DNA of 64,000 bases from contig NZ_KB905399.1 in NCBI RefSeq assembly GCF_000379465.1, positions 1 to 64,000 on the forward strand, in the 5' to 3' direction. How positions within the stretch are numbered: position 1 is the first letter of the stretch; each line of letters begins with the position of its first letter. The position numbers and the translations under genes are program-made. The notes beneath the pieces were generated by a model, which ran no database searches, was not told the origin of the DNA, and saw only the letters and a program-made list of their open reading frames with translations. This DNA comes from Sciscionella marina DSM 45152 (GTDB lineage: Bacteria; Actinomycetota; Actinomycetes; Mycobacteriales; Pseudonocardiaceae). Positions 8,492 through 17,364 of the stretch are shown in pieces.

Positions 8492-10063
8492 TCAGCGTGC
8501 GGGTTGTGTCGGGAGATGGGCTGTGGTGTCGGTGAATTGGTAGGCGTCGAGTGGGAAGTGGTCGGCCTCCCACATCGTTTCGAGTGTGGCGGCCGGGCGC
8601 AGTGGGACGTCGCCGTTGTCGTCGAAGTAGTAGCTGTTGGCGCCCGCGCACCGACCCTGGAAGAAGACCTGTTTATCGCGGCGTTTCAGGGCGGCTTCGA
8701 AGTATTCGGCGTTGGCCTCCTCGGTCACCTCCACGCGGGTCGCCTTGCGTTTGCGTGCGGTTTTGAGCAGCCGGATGATGTGCCGTGATTGGGTTTCGAT
8801 GAGGTTGAAGTAGGACGATCCGTTGTAGCCGTAGGGACCGAGGATGCTGAACCAGTTGGGGAACGCCGGGACGCTGATGCCCTGGTAGGCCTGGAACCGG
8901 TTCTCGGTCCAGAATGTTTCGAGGTCCTGGCCGTCGGCGCCGCTGACCGGGAATGGTGGCATGTTGCCTTTGTCGAAGACCTTGAAGCCCGTGGCGAGGA
9001 TCAGCACGTCGACTTCGTGCTCGGTACCGTCGGCGGTGCGCACGCCTTTCGGGGTGATCGCCTCGATCGAATCTGTTTGGAGGTGAACGTTCGGGCGGTT
9101 GAATGTCCGGAGGTAGGTGTTGGAGAAACTCGGGCGCTTGCAGCCCAGCGAATAGTGCGGAGTCAGTTTGCGCCGCAGGTCGGGGTTTTTCACCGAGCGG
9201 CGCAGGTGCAGCAGGCCCAGTTTCTCCCCGAACGACGCGGTCGGGACGTACCCATGGAAGTGCGCTGCGAGTGGGAAGGTGATCTCCACGTAGGTTTGGC
9301 TGACGAGCCGGGCGAGGGCTTTGGACGCCGGAATGATGCTCAGTGCGGTGCGCAGCGGCCAGGGCAGAGCGCCGTCGGGTTTGGGCAGGCACCAGATCGG
9401 GGTGCGCTGGAAGACGGTGAGCTGCTCGACCTCGGACGCGATGCTCGGGATGATCTGCACCGCCGAGGCTCCGGTACCGATGATCGCGACCCGCTTGCCG
9501 TTCAGGTCGACCGAATGGTCCCAGCGGGCGGTGTGCATGACCTCGCCTGCGAACTCGCCGACGCCGGGGATCTCGGGTTCTTTCGGTTTGGTGAGCACGC
9601 CGGTGGCTGCGACGACGTACCGCGCCGAGATGACCTCGTCGCCGTCGAGGCGGATCTCCCACAGGTCGTCGGCATCGTCGTAGGCCGCCGCGAGGACGGT
9701 GGTGCGGAGCCTGCTGCGCCGGCGGACGTCGTATTTGTCGACGCAGTGCTCGGCGTATGCTTTGAGTTCGACGCCGGGGGCGTAGACGCGCGACCAGCCG
9801 GTGATCTGCTCAAAGGAGAACTGGTAGGCGAAGGACGGGATGTCCACGCCGACGCCGGGGTACGTGTTCCAGTGCCAGGCGCCGCCGAAGCCGTCGCCTT
9901 CCTCCAGCAGCAGGTAGTCGCTGAAGCCTGCGCGGTCGAGCATGATGGCGGCACCGATGCCGGACAGGCCTCCGCCGATGATGACGATTTCGTGATCCGG
10001 GATGCGGGCACCGGTACTGGCAGGGGTGGGAGTAGCGGCGCCGGAGCGAACTGCGTGAGTCAT
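8492..10063 (-). CDS. FAD/NADPH monooxygenase, Baeyer-Villiger type
   Basis: A 523-residue class B flavoprotein monooxygenase. It has the FAD Rossmann motif IIGGGLSGIGAAIMLDRAG near residues 28-46, the BVMO fingerprint FAGEVMHTARWD near 167, the NADPH Rossmann motif IGTGASAVQIIPSIA, and a second ATGF signature (LILATGFKVFD). It inserts oxygen into ketones or aldehydes, or oxidises heteroatoms. The ATG overlaps the preceding truncated monooxygenase by 4 bp. With the hydrolase/SDR gene upstream the operon resembles the mycobacterial mymA-lipR-sadH group; no substrate is implied. Confidence 0.87.
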   Translation of the reverse strand: MTHAVRSGAATPTPASTGARIPDHEIVIIGGGLSGIGAAIMLDRAGFSDYLLLEEGDGFGGAWHWNTYPGVGVDIPSFAYQFSFEQITGWSRVYAPGVELKAYAEHCVDKYDVRRRSRLRTTVLAAAYDDADDLWEIRLDGDEVISARYVVAATGVLTKPKEPEIPGVGEFAGEVMHTARWDHSVDLNGKRVAIIGTGASAVQIIPSIASEVEQLTVFQRTPIWCLPKPDGALPWPLRTALSIIPASKALARLVSQTYVEITFPLAAHFHGYVPTASFGEKLGLLHLRRSVKNPDLRRKLTPHYSLGCKRPSFSNTYLRTFNRPNVHLQTDSIEAITPKGVRTADGTEHEVDVLILATGFKVFDKGNMPPFPVSGADGQDLETFWTENRFQAYQGISVPAFPNWFSILGPYGYNGSSYFNLIETQSRHIIRLLKTARKRKATRVEVTEEANAEYFEAALKRRDKQVFFQGRCAGANSYYFDDNGDVPLRPAATLETMWEADHFPLDAYQFTDTTAHLPTQPAR

Positions 10064-10614
10064 CGGGCGGATTCCTTCGCGGTCGTGGGGACGGTGGCCG
10101 CGAACCGGGAGGTCGCGCCCACGATGATCGTGTCGACCTGGTACTCGACACCGTCGGCGGAGCGGATGCCGTTGACGGCGATTGCATAGGCAGGCCAGTG
10201 GATGAGCCGGGTGCGCGGGTTCTGCAGGGCGGCGTAGTAACTGGGGCTGACCGTGACCTCCCGGCTGTCGAAACGCTTGTTCGGGGTGAGCTGGCGACGG
10301 GTCCAGGCGTCACCGACGGAGAGCCGCAGCCAGGCACGCGAGGCGAGGCCGCGCAGTGGGCCGGGCACGCGCAAGGGAGTCACCCAGGTAGAGGTCTCCT
10401 CGAAGACCGTCACCGTTTCGGCCGTGTGCAGTACCTCCGGCAGGATCGAGGCCGCCTCGGCGCCGCTGGCCAGGATGGCGACCCGCTCCCCGTGGTAATA
10501 GTGTTCGAACCAGCCGGTGCCGGTCAGCAGCTTGCCGTGAAAGGGCGCGGATTCTGCCCGGGCACGTCGTCCGCTTCCGGGGCGTGCCGGGGCGTTGCGG
10601 GTGGCCGATGCCAT
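10060..10614 (-). pseudogene. truncated second flavin monooxygenase
   Basis: A 184-residue open frame related to the middle and end of a BVMO-type enzyme. A degenerate fingerprint (FHGKLLTGTGWFEHYYHGE) leads into a damaged NADPH site (VAILASGAEAASILPEVL, lacking the usual GxGxxG). It ends with the C-terminal part (LTPNKRFDSREVTVSPSYY, GVEYQVDTIIVGATSRF). The whole N-terminal FAD domain is absent. The start overlaps the diiron gene stop by 1 bp (TGATG) and the end overlaps the intact monooxygenase (ATGA). It may still be translated, but it cannot bind FAD in the usual way, so I treat it as a shortened paralogue. Confidence 0.6.
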
Positions 10615-11537
10615 CACGCGACCGCCTTGGGGGACAGGCCCTTGACCCACGACTGCGGTTTGTCGATGAGGAACCGGGGGACGTGGTTGGTGATCTTGAC
10701 CATCGGGTCGGCGAGCAGCCGGTGGTATGGGTGGCTGCGGTCGATGATCATATTCCCCATGACCTTGAGTGCCTGGTAGGAGGCAAGCCGGGCGGTGTAC
10801 TCGCCGCGGCCACCGAGTTTCTCGAAGCGGCGGACGGCGTTCATCAGCTTCTTCTCCTGCAGACCCATGCCGACGATGTTGTCGCGCATCTTGTTGATCA
10901 ACGGTGCGAACACCACGATCAGGCCGACCACGACGCGGGGATCGAGCAACTCGGCCGCGCTGCTGATCGAGCTGATCCAGCCGCGCGCGCCGAGGTAGTC
11001 CAAGACCTCGAAATCGACGGTGATGTGCCGGGCCTCGTCGGAGTTGATGTGGCGGAAGACTTCGTGGCACAGCGGATCCTCGACGGTATCGGTGAGGAAC
11101 TTCACCAGGGCCCCGTCCAGAGCGCACTCCAGCAGCGGAATGAGAGCGGCGAGCCCCTGCAACGGCAGGGTGTCGCCGTAGGTGTCGAGAACCTTGATGG
11201 CGAGCTTGACCTGCGTGTTCGGCTCGGGGATCCGGCCGTGCTCGAGCATGCCCCAGCGACGCATGAGCGCGAGCTCGGCGTTCGCGTGTTTCTGCTCCTC
11301 GGCGTGGAAGTACCGGTAGATCTCGCGGATCGTGGCTGTCGGAGCTTTCGCCGCCAGTGACGCGAACCCGCGGGCGCCGATGTGCTCGATCCACACCAGA
11401 TCGGCCATGAAGGGGGTCAGCTTGTCACGCGTTTCCTGTGACATCGTCTCAGCACCCGGCGCGTCCCAGTCGATGTCCGCCAGCGACCACTGCTTGTGCT
11501 TGATCGTCTGCAGCATTTCTTCGAAGTCGTAGCTCAT
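10614..11537 (-). CDS. ferritin-like diiron protein
   Basis: A 307-residue helical protein carrying a two-helix-pair diiron site. Candidate ligands are E51 (VWIEHIGARGF), E80/E81 and H84 (HAEEQKH), E137 (LLECALDG), and E168/H171 (SDEARH). This is the pattern of ferritin-like oxygenases and oxidases. A strong AGGAGG site precedes the ATG. It lies between hydrolase/SDR and flavin monooxygenase genes in one operon, so a role as oxygenase or oxidase on the same substrate, probably a long-chain aldehyde, alcohol or lipid, is plausible but inferred. Confidence 0.75.
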   Translation of the reverse strand: MSYDFEEMLQTIKHKQWSLADIDWDAPGAETMSQETRDKLTPFMADLVWIEHIGARGFASLAAKAPTATIREIYRYFHAEEQKHANAELALMRRWGMLEHGRIPEPNTQVKLAIKVLDTYGDTLPLQGLAALIPLLECALDGALVKFLTDTVEDPLCHEVFRHINSDEARHITVDFEVLDYLGARGWISSISSAAELLDPRVVVGLIVVFAPLINKMRDNIVGMGLQEKKLMNAVRRFEKLGGRGEYTARLASYQALKVMGNMIIDRSHPYHRLLADPMVKITNHVPRFLIDKPQSWVKGLSPKAVA

Positions 11538-12780
11538 CTTGATCCTCCTGTTCCGAGCTGAAAGACGCCAGGCGGCTCAGCAGACCGCCGACGCGGGCGT
11601 GGGTGGTGGGGATGAGGCGTTTGGTGAGCCGGATGGCGCGGGCATCCAGCTGGGGCACGACGCAGCGCCTGCCCTTGTCATGACCGTCGAGCGTCATCCT
11701 GGCGGCCTTCTGCGGGGACGTCCCGACCCAGTCGGCGATGCGCGCGGTGGCGGTCTCGGTCTCGGTCTCGATGAGCTCACCGGAGAAGATGTTGGTCTTG
11801 ACGAACGTCGGGCACAGGACGGCGACACGGATGCCGCCTTCGGCCAGTTCGGTGGCCATGGACCGGCCGATTCCGCCGGCTGCCCCGGTCACCACGGCGG
11901 TCATGGCCTGGAACACGTGCATCTGGCCGGGCCACACCCGGTGCTCGGCGGTGAACCCCGCATTGCGGATACGACGCGCGAGCTCGGTGCATTCCGCGCT
12001 GAGCATCTCCGTGGAACCGGCATGGATGCGCGTCGGCGGGAAGGCATCGAGACCGGCGAACTCGAGGCGGAGCCCCTCATCGCGCCGAGACTCGGCATCG
12101 GCGTAGGTGGCCAAAATCCCCCGTGCGACCGTGGCCGCGGCGAAGGGGTCCCGCTCGACGCGATCACGGGCCACCGCCAGCCGCAGCGACAGGTCGACCA
12201 CGGGGGACAAGGTGACCAAGGCGGCAGGCAAGGGCTCACCGGCTCGCGCGAGTTCAAGCCCGAGGAGGTGCCCGTCGGCGGAATCGCCGGCCACGACGAC
12301 GCGCCCGGCTGCATAGCCCTGACCGAGCAGCCAGTCCCAGGCGGCGCGGATGTCTCCGGACGCGGCGGGGTAGCGATGTGATGGCGCCAGGCGGTAGTCG
12401 ATGGAGGAGACCGGCAGGCCGGTGCCCTCGGAGATATGCGAGGTCAGGCCGCGATGCGTGCGACTCGAGCACACCGCGTAACCACTGCCGTGGATGGAAA
12501 GCACAGCACCGTCGGCGCGGGCCGTACCCGGCGTGCGCACCCACTCTCCACGGACGATCGGGCCTGCCGCTGACGGTTGCTCGACACGCTCGAACACCGC
12601 ACCGGGAACCGGTGGTGAGGCCACCGCGAGTCCGCGAGCGATCAGCGCCCGGCTGGCACGCACTTCGGCGCGGTTGTTCGGGATGGCGAACGTCGACGGC
12701 CGCCATGTGGCAGCGAGCAGGCCGATGGCCGCTCGGCTGCGCCGGGAAATTCCCGGAGCCGCCCAACTCTGAAGGCGCAT
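11449..12780 (-). CDS. in-frame hybrid: alpha/beta hydrolase fused to SDR remnants
   Basis: A 443-codon frame made of two genes. Residues 1-~290 are a hormone-sensitive-lipase-type hydrolase (LSIHGSGYAVCSSRTHRG, DYRLAPSHRYPAA, nucleophile motif GDSADG for the usual GDSAGG, HVWP-like VWPGQMHVFQ). At AMTAVVTGAAGGIGRSMATE an SDR cofactor motif begins; within 30 residues it jumps to the SDR C-terminal part VLCPTFVKTNIFSGE, losing the Ser-Tyr-Lys active site. The last ~30 codons run over the start of the diiron gene. The order matches mymA-lipR-sadH, with lipR and sadH collapsed by deletion. The hydrolase half may still fold; the SDR half cannot be active. Confidence 0.6.
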   Translation of the reverse strand: MRLQSWAAPGISRRSRAAIGLLAATWRPSTFAIPNNRAEVRASRALIARGLAVASPPVPGAVFERVEQPSAAGPIVRGEWVRTPGTARADGAVLSIHGSGYAVCSSRTHRGLTSHISEGTGLPVSSIDYRLAPSHRYPAASGDIRAAWDWLLGQGYAAGRVVVAGDSADGHLLGLELARAGEPLPAALVTLSPVVDLSLRLAVARDRVERDPFAAATVARGILATYADAESRRDEGLRLEFAGLDAFPPTRIHAGSTEMLSAECTELARRIRNAGFTAEHRVWPGQMHVFQAMTAVVTGAAGGIGRSMATELAEGGIRVAVLCPTFVKTNIFSGELIETETETATARIADWVGTSPQKAARMTLDGHDKGRRCVVPQLDARAIRLTKRLIPTTHARVGGLLSRLASFSSEQEDQDELRLRRNAADDQAQAVVAGGHRLGRAGC

Positions 12781-12889
12781 GCCATCAGAATCACGGTTGG
12801 GAGTGGAGATGTCAAACTCCTGGCCTGCCGCTGCGCGTCGAGTAGTCCTCCCTACGGTGGAAAACCGCAGCGCACCGTCTCGCGCGCAG

Positions 12890-13060
12890 CGGCGCTCTGC
12901 GGTGATCGGCGCCGCCCGTGGATCCGGCCCATGGAGGAGAGGTCGTCACCGGAACCGATGGACGCCGAGAATCCTTGCAGGACAGGGGTTCGGCGAACTT
13001 CACCGACATGTACTTGCTTCCAGTATCGCAGTGGTGGATCAGACCCGGTGATGAGTCGGT
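12890..13060 (-). mobile_element. IS3-family transposase relic
   Basis: GLIHHCDTGSKYMSVKFAEP matches the DDE integrase core of IS3-type transposases (usually HHSDRGSQYTS.FAE.L). After a one-base shift the next frame reads GFSASIGSGDDLSSMG, the expected A.ISPSIGSVGDAYDNA segment. Only this short piece is left, out of frame and without terminal repeats. The rest of the 12781-13264 intergenic space shows nothing else. Confidence 0.6.
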
Positions 13061-13264
13061 TGCATTTGTGGCTCGAGGTCCGGTGGGTGGAACAATGTTC
13101 GCTATCGTGGGGAACAAGATTTTTGCCTGTTCCTGGCTTCGTGGTTGGTCTCGCCGCAGTCGCGCGTGCCGATCGTGCGGGACACGTGTGTAACCCTTGC
13201 CCGGAATCGCCGGAGTAGTCGCCTGCGGGAGGAACGAGATCCGATTGCGCGTTAGGATGCGGCG

Positions 13265-14305
13265 ATGAGGCGTCCGGCTCCGTTACAGTACGTTCCCGAA
13301 GCCCCGGCGAGGGCGGCGATCTTCATGGTGGTCACGGTCCGTCCTGGTGCCGAGGACGAGATCCGTGAGCTGTTCGCCGATGCTGCCGGGCTGGCTCGTG
13401 CGGTGGCGTTCCGGGCTCCGGAGGACGAGCTGAGCTGCACCGTGGGGGTGGGTGCGCAGCTGTGGGATCGGCTCTTCGATGGCCCACGGCCCGCGGGGCT
13501 GCATCCGTTCCGCGCGCTGACCGGCGCGGTGCACACCGCGCCGGGGACGGCCGGTGATCTGTTGTTTCATGTGCGGGCGCGCCGGCTCGACCTTTGTTTC
13601 GAGCTCGCCAGCCAGTTCGCCCGGCGGTTGGCCGGGTATGGCGAGGTTGTCGATGAGGTGCACGGGTTCCGGTATTTCGATCAGCGGGATCTGCTCGGTT
13701 TCGTGGACGGCACGGAGAATCCGACCGGTGCGGAAGCGGCCGAGGCAGTGTTCGTCGGGGATGAGGATCCGGTTTTCGCCGGGGGAAGTTATGTGCTCGT
13801 GCAGAAGTATCTGCACGACTTGGATGCCTGGGACGCGCTGACGGTCGAGGAGCAGGAACGTGTCATCGGGCGCCACAAGCTCAGTGACGTCGAGTTGCCC
13901 GACGCGGACAAGCCGGACAACTCCCATGTCGCGGCGAACACGATCGTGGATGCCGACGGGACGGAACGGCAGATCGTGCGGGACAACATGCCCTTCGGTG
14001 AGATCGGCGCCGCGGAGTTCGGCACGTATTTCATCGGGTACGCGGCCGATCCGGACGTGATCGAACGAATGCTGACCAATATGTTCATCGGTGACCCGCC
14101 GGGTAATCACGACCGGATACTGGATTTCTCGAGGGCGGTCACCGGGGGATTGTTCTTCGTGCCCACGGCGGAGTTTCTCGATGACCCTTCTGCCGTGCTC
14201 GATTCTGCAGGACCCGAAGCCGTGCCGGCGGTCGATGCGGGCGGACCAAGTTGTGCCGAGGGATCATTGGCCATCGGCGATCTGAAGAGGAGCAGTGCAT
14301 GGTGA
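13265..14305 (+). CDS. DyP-type heme peroxidase, encapsulin cargo
   Basis: A 346-residue dye-decolorising peroxidase. It has the GXXDG signature GFVDGTENPTG with catalytic D148, proximal heme His H221 (KPDNSHVAANT), distal Arg R239 (RQIVRDNMPFGE), and the C-terminal sheet GTYFIGYAADPDVIERML. The end carries an encapsulation peptide, EGSLAIGDLKRSSAW, close to the consensus found on encapsulin cargo. The stop overlaps the shell gene by 7 bp. It should oxidise phenolic or lipid peroxide substrates with H2O2 inside the compartment. Confidence 0.93.
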   Translation: MRRPAPLQYVPEAPARAAIFMVVTVRPGAEDEIRELFADAAGLARAVAFRAPEDELSCTVGVGAQLWDRLFDGPRPAGLHPFRALTGAVHTAPGTAGDLLFHVRARRLDLCFELASQFARRLAGYGEVVDEVHGFRYFDQRDLLGFVDGTENPTGAEAAEAVFVGDEDPVFAGGSYVLVQKYLHDLDAWDALTVEEQERVIGRHKLSDVELPDADKPDNSHVAANTIVDADGTERQIVRDNMPFGEIGAAEFGTYFIGYAADPDVIERMLTNMFIGDPPGNHDRILDFSRAVTGGLFFVPTAEFLDDPSAVLDSAGPEAVPAVDAGGPSCAEGSLAIGDLKRSSAW

Positions 14306-15105
14306 ACAATCTGCACCGGGAATTGGCGCCGATCTCGGATGGCGCGTGGTCCCAGATCGAGGAGGAGACGCGGCGGACGTTCACCCGGCATCTCGCCGGC
14401 CGCAGGATTGTGGATGTGGACGGTCCGGCGGGGCTGGAGTTCTCCGCGGTGGGCACCGGTCACGTCCATGCGATCGACGGTCCGCTCGAGGGCGTGGTCG
14501 TCCACCAGCGTGAGGTGCAGCCGCTGATCGAATTGCGGGTGCCGTTCACGGTCACCAGGCAGGCGGTGGACGACGTCGAGCGGGGAGCGCAGGATTCCGA
14601 CTGGCAACCGGTCAAGGATGCCGCGAAGCTGATCGCGTTCGCCGAGGATCACGCCATCTTTCATGGTTCCGCCGCAGCCGGGATCGACGGTATCGTCGCC
14701 ACCAGCTCCAACGCGGCTCTCACGCTGCCTGCCGAGGCCCAGCAGTATCCCGACGCCGTCGCGCAGGCCTTGACCGTTCTACGGCTGGCCGGCGTCGACG
14801 GGCCGTACAGCCTGCTGCTCTCGGCGGATGCGTACACCGCGGTGGCGGAGACGACTCATTCCGGCTACCCGGTCCGTGATCACCTCGAACGGCTGCTGCC
14901 CAACGGGGGCGCCATTTGGGCGCCGGCGCTGGAGGGTGCGCTGTTGGTTTCCACCCGTGGTGGTGACTATCAACTGCACATCGGCCAGGACCTTTCCATC
15001 GGTTACACCTCGCACGACGGCGACCACATCGAGCTGTACCTTCAGGAGTCGCTGACTTTTCAGCCGTTCACTGCCGAATCCAGCGTCGGATTCACGGCCG
15101 GCTGA
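14299..15105 (+). CDS. family 1 encapsulin shell protein
   Basis: A 268-residue HK97-fold nanocompartment protein. Characteristic segments are NNLHRELAPISDGAWSQIEE at the N-terminus, DAAKLIAFAEDHAIFHGSA in the middle, and IGQDLSIGYTSHDGDHIELY near the C-terminus. The real ATG lies inside the stop region of the DyP gene, after AAGAGGAGCA; the frame is open further upstream but overlaps the cargo gene. Shell and cargo are co-translated, and the DyP C-terminal peptide should dock on the inner face. Such compartments are linked to oxidative stress. Confidence 0.93.
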   Translation: MVNNLHRELAPISDGAWSQIEEETRRTFTRHLAGRRIVDVDGPAGLEFSAVGTGHVHAIDGPLEGVVVHQREVQPLIELRVPFTVTRQAVDDVERGAQDSDWQPVKDAAKLIAFAEDHAIFHGSAAAGIDGIVATSSNAALTLPAEAQQYPDAVAQALTVLRLAGVDGPYSLLLSADAYTAVAETTHSGYPVRDHLERLLPNGGAIWAPALEGALLVSTRGGDYQLHIGQDLSIGYTSHDGDHIELYLQESLTFQPFTAESSVGFTAG

Positions 15106-15289
15106 CGAACACGGTCGTCGGATTCAGCCAGGGGGCCGGGTCCTGGAGCAGAGTTCCTGGGGCCACGTCGAGGTCATCTGTTGCTGGCTGAAACTTCCGG
15201 CATCAGACGGCTCTCGGTGTGAGCGGGCCGGATCGTGTGGGCGAGAATGCCGTGCAGTGGGAACGATTCCTTTCCGGACCGGTCGCCTC

Positions 15290-15640
15290 CCCGTGATCGT
15301 CACCCCCGGCGGGAGCACCGGTATCGGATTGGCCACGGCGAAATACGTCGCCGTCCGAGGTGCTCGGATGCTGGTCACCGGACGCGGCAAGGGAAAGCCT
15401 CGACGTCGCGGCGACCGAGCTCCGGCCGCAGGGGCGCGGCCCGCACCTTCGCCAGGGAGCTGGTGCCCCGCACTGTCCGGGTCAACGCCGTCAGTCCCGG
15501 TGGCATCGACACCGGGATACACACCAAGATGATGTCGGCACAAGAGGCGGCAAACGCCGATGAAACGCGTCGGCCGGTTCGAGGAAGTCGCCAAGGCGGT
15601 CGCCTTTCCCGCCTCGACGGTGCCGGGTCAGTTTTTGAAG
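15290..15640 (+). pseudogene. short-chain dehydrogenase relic
   Basis: The N-terminal cofactor site is recognisable (VIVTPGGSTGIGLATAKYVA, then RGARMLVTGRG). The middle, including Ser-Tyr-Lys, is missing. A different frame gives FARELVPRTVRVNAVSPGGI and DTGIHTKMMSAQEAANA, and another gives MKRVGRFEEVAKAVAFPAS, the usual C-terminal order. At least two shifts plus a deletion of about 100 codons make it non-functional. Flanking DNA to the encapsulin gene holds nothing else. Confidence 0.7.
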
Positions 15641-16560
15641 GTGTGCCGGTAGGCGGTGGGGGTGGTGTTGAGTGTGCGCCGGAAGTGCAGTCGCAGGTTG
15701 GCGGCTGTGCCGAGTCCGCAGTCGCGTGCCACGTGGTCTATCGGCTGGTCGGTGGTCTCCAGCAGTTCTCGTGCCCGGCCCAGACGCGCATCGAGCAGCC
15801 ATTGCAATGGGGTTGTGCCGGTCTCCTCGGTGAACCGGCGGATGAGGGTGCGCTGGGAAAGGCCCGCATGCCGGGAGAGCTGACGCAGGGTGATCGGTTC
15901 GCCGAGGTGTTGCAGGGCCCATTCGCGGGTATCGGACAGCGATGCCTCGCCGGCTACCGCGACGGGCGCGGGAACGTACTGGGCTTGCCCCCCTTCGCGG
16001 TGTGGTGCGGCGACCAGGCCGCGGGCGATCCGGTTGGCCACCACTGCCCCGAGATCGCGGCGCACGATGTGCAGGCACAGGTCGATTCCGCAGCACACCC
16101 CCGCGGAGGTGAGGATGTTGCCCTCGTCGATGTAGAGCACGTCGCGATCCACTGACACGGCGGGAAATTCGTGTTCGAACTGGTCGATGTACTGCCAGTG
16201 GGTGGTGGCGTGCAGTCCGTCCAGGACGCCCGCGGTGGCCAGTGCGAAGGCGCCCGTGCAGATCGACACGATCCGTTTGCCTTGTTCGTGTGCCTCGGCC
16301 AGGGCGGCGAGTACGGCTTCGGGCTGGCGGCGGGGTGGCTCGGAGCCGGGCACGATCACGGTGTCGGCGCGGCTCAGTTGTTCCGGGCCTGCCTCGGCGA
16401 TGACCGCGAAGCCTCCGGTGGTGTGCGTTTTCGCGCCGAAGGTGTGCACGGTCGTCTCGTACGGGGTCTCGGGCCGAGGGGCGAAGATCTGCGCCGGGAT
16501 CGCGAGATCGAGGGGCATGACCCCGTCGAGAGCGAGGATCGCGATCCGATGAACCGTCAT
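15628..16560 (-). CDS. GlxA-type regulator (DJ-1/PfpI + AraC HTH)
   Basis: A 310-residue transcriptional activator. The N-terminal DJ-1/PfpI domain (IAILALDGVMPLDLAIPAQI, nucleophile-elbow region RIVSICTGAFALA) probably senses a ligand. The C-terminal AraC/XylS domain has two helix-turn-helices (ITLRQLSRHAGLSQRTLIRR and RELLETTDQPIDHVARDCGL, ending LRLHFRRTLNTTPTAYR). It is divergent from the HD-domain gene with 71 bp between the starts, which it likely controls together with the RidA gene. Confidence 0.88.
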   Translation of the reverse strand: MTVHRIAILALDGVMPLDLAIPAQIFAPRPETPYETTVHTFGAKTHTTGGFAVIAEAGPEQLSRADTVIVPGSEPPRRQPEAVLAALAEAHEQGKRIVSICTGAFALATAGVLDGLHATTHWQYIDQFEHEFPAVSVDRDVLYIDEGNILTSAGVCCGIDLCLHIVRRDLGAVVANRIARGLVAAPHREGGQAQYVPAPVAVAGEASLSDTREWALQHLGEPITLRQLSRHAGLSQRTLIRRFTEETGTTPLQWLLDARLGRARELLETTDQPIDHVARDCGLGTAANLRLHFRRTLNTTPTAYRHTFKN

Positions 16561-16631
16561 GGCAATATCCTAGCGAAGCAGGTCATTTTTGCCTATCACC
16601 AGTTCATGGCGGCATCGGGCACGCTGAAGGC

Positions 16632-17318
16632 ATGCCAACACCGACCCATGAGCCGCCCTCCGCGGTGGCTGACGACTTGATCGCGCTGCCTGGTACGCCG
16701 TTGGCCGAGGCCGTGGTGGAGCTGATCCGCCCGGTGCACACGCCGGCGGTGTTCAACCACAGCATCCGCAGTTACCTGTTCGCCCGGCGGCTGGCAGGTC
16801 ATCTCGGCCTGTCCGCGGACAGCGACTACAACGACGATCTGCTGTTCACCGCGTGCGCGATGCACGATCTCGGTGTCGCCGTGGGCAGCCCGCACCAGCA
16901 GCGATTCGAGGTCGAGGGTGCCGATCGCGCCGCCGAATTCCTCACCGGTCGCGGGGTGTCCACAGCGGAGGCCGATCAGGTGTGGCAGGCGATCGCCTTG
17001 CATACTTCGACCGGCATCGCGAACCGCCGGGGCACCCTGTGCCTGCTCGTCCGCGAAGGCATCGCGCTCGATTTCGGTGGCCCGATGGGAAATGCGTATG
17101 TCGAGGCGGTCAGCGATGAGCAGGCCGATGCCGTGCACGCGGTGTATCCCCGGCTGAACATGATCGGTTCGCTCGTCGACGCGATCGCCGCGCAGGCCTC
17201 GCGATCCGCGAGGAACGCACCCCGCTATTCGATTCCCGGCGAACTGCTGCGGGAACGCGAGGCCTACGGCCGGACCCGAATGGAGCAGTCCTTCGGCTCC
17301 TCCCGCTGGGGCAACTGA
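16632..17318 (+). CDS. HD-domain hydrolase, cyanamide-hydratase-like
   Basis: A 228-residue metal-dependent HD protein. Ligand positions are His in VFNHSIRSYLFARRL, the HD pair in LLFTACAMHDLGV, and the later His in VWQAIALHTSTGI. This arrangement is that of the fungal/bacterial cyanamide-hydratase-like HD group, which hydrates nitrile-like or cyanamide carbon or cleaves related small molecules. The divergent GlxA regulator and the following RidA-like gene suggest handling of a reactive nitrogen compound. The exact substrate is not shown. Confidence 0.75.
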   Translation: MPTPTHEPPSAVADDLIALPGTPLAEAVVELIRPVHTPAVFNHSIRSYLFARRLAGHLGLSADSDYNDDLLFTACAMHDLGVAVGSPHQQRFEVEGADRAAEFLTGRGVSTAEADQVWQAIALHTSTGIANRRGTLCLLVREGIALDFGGPMGNAYVEAVSDEQADAVHAVYPRLNMIGSLVDAIAAQASRSARNAPRYSIPGELLREREAYGRTRMEQSFGSSRWGN

Positions 17319-17364
17319 ACTCTCCCGATTCACCAACCACCTGACAATGAAAGGAAACACAACA

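Noticed and set aside
8789-10189. A 466-codon open frame opposite the flavin monooxygenase
   Set aside because: Antisense of a conserved enzyme; Gly/Val/Asp-rich with no domain.
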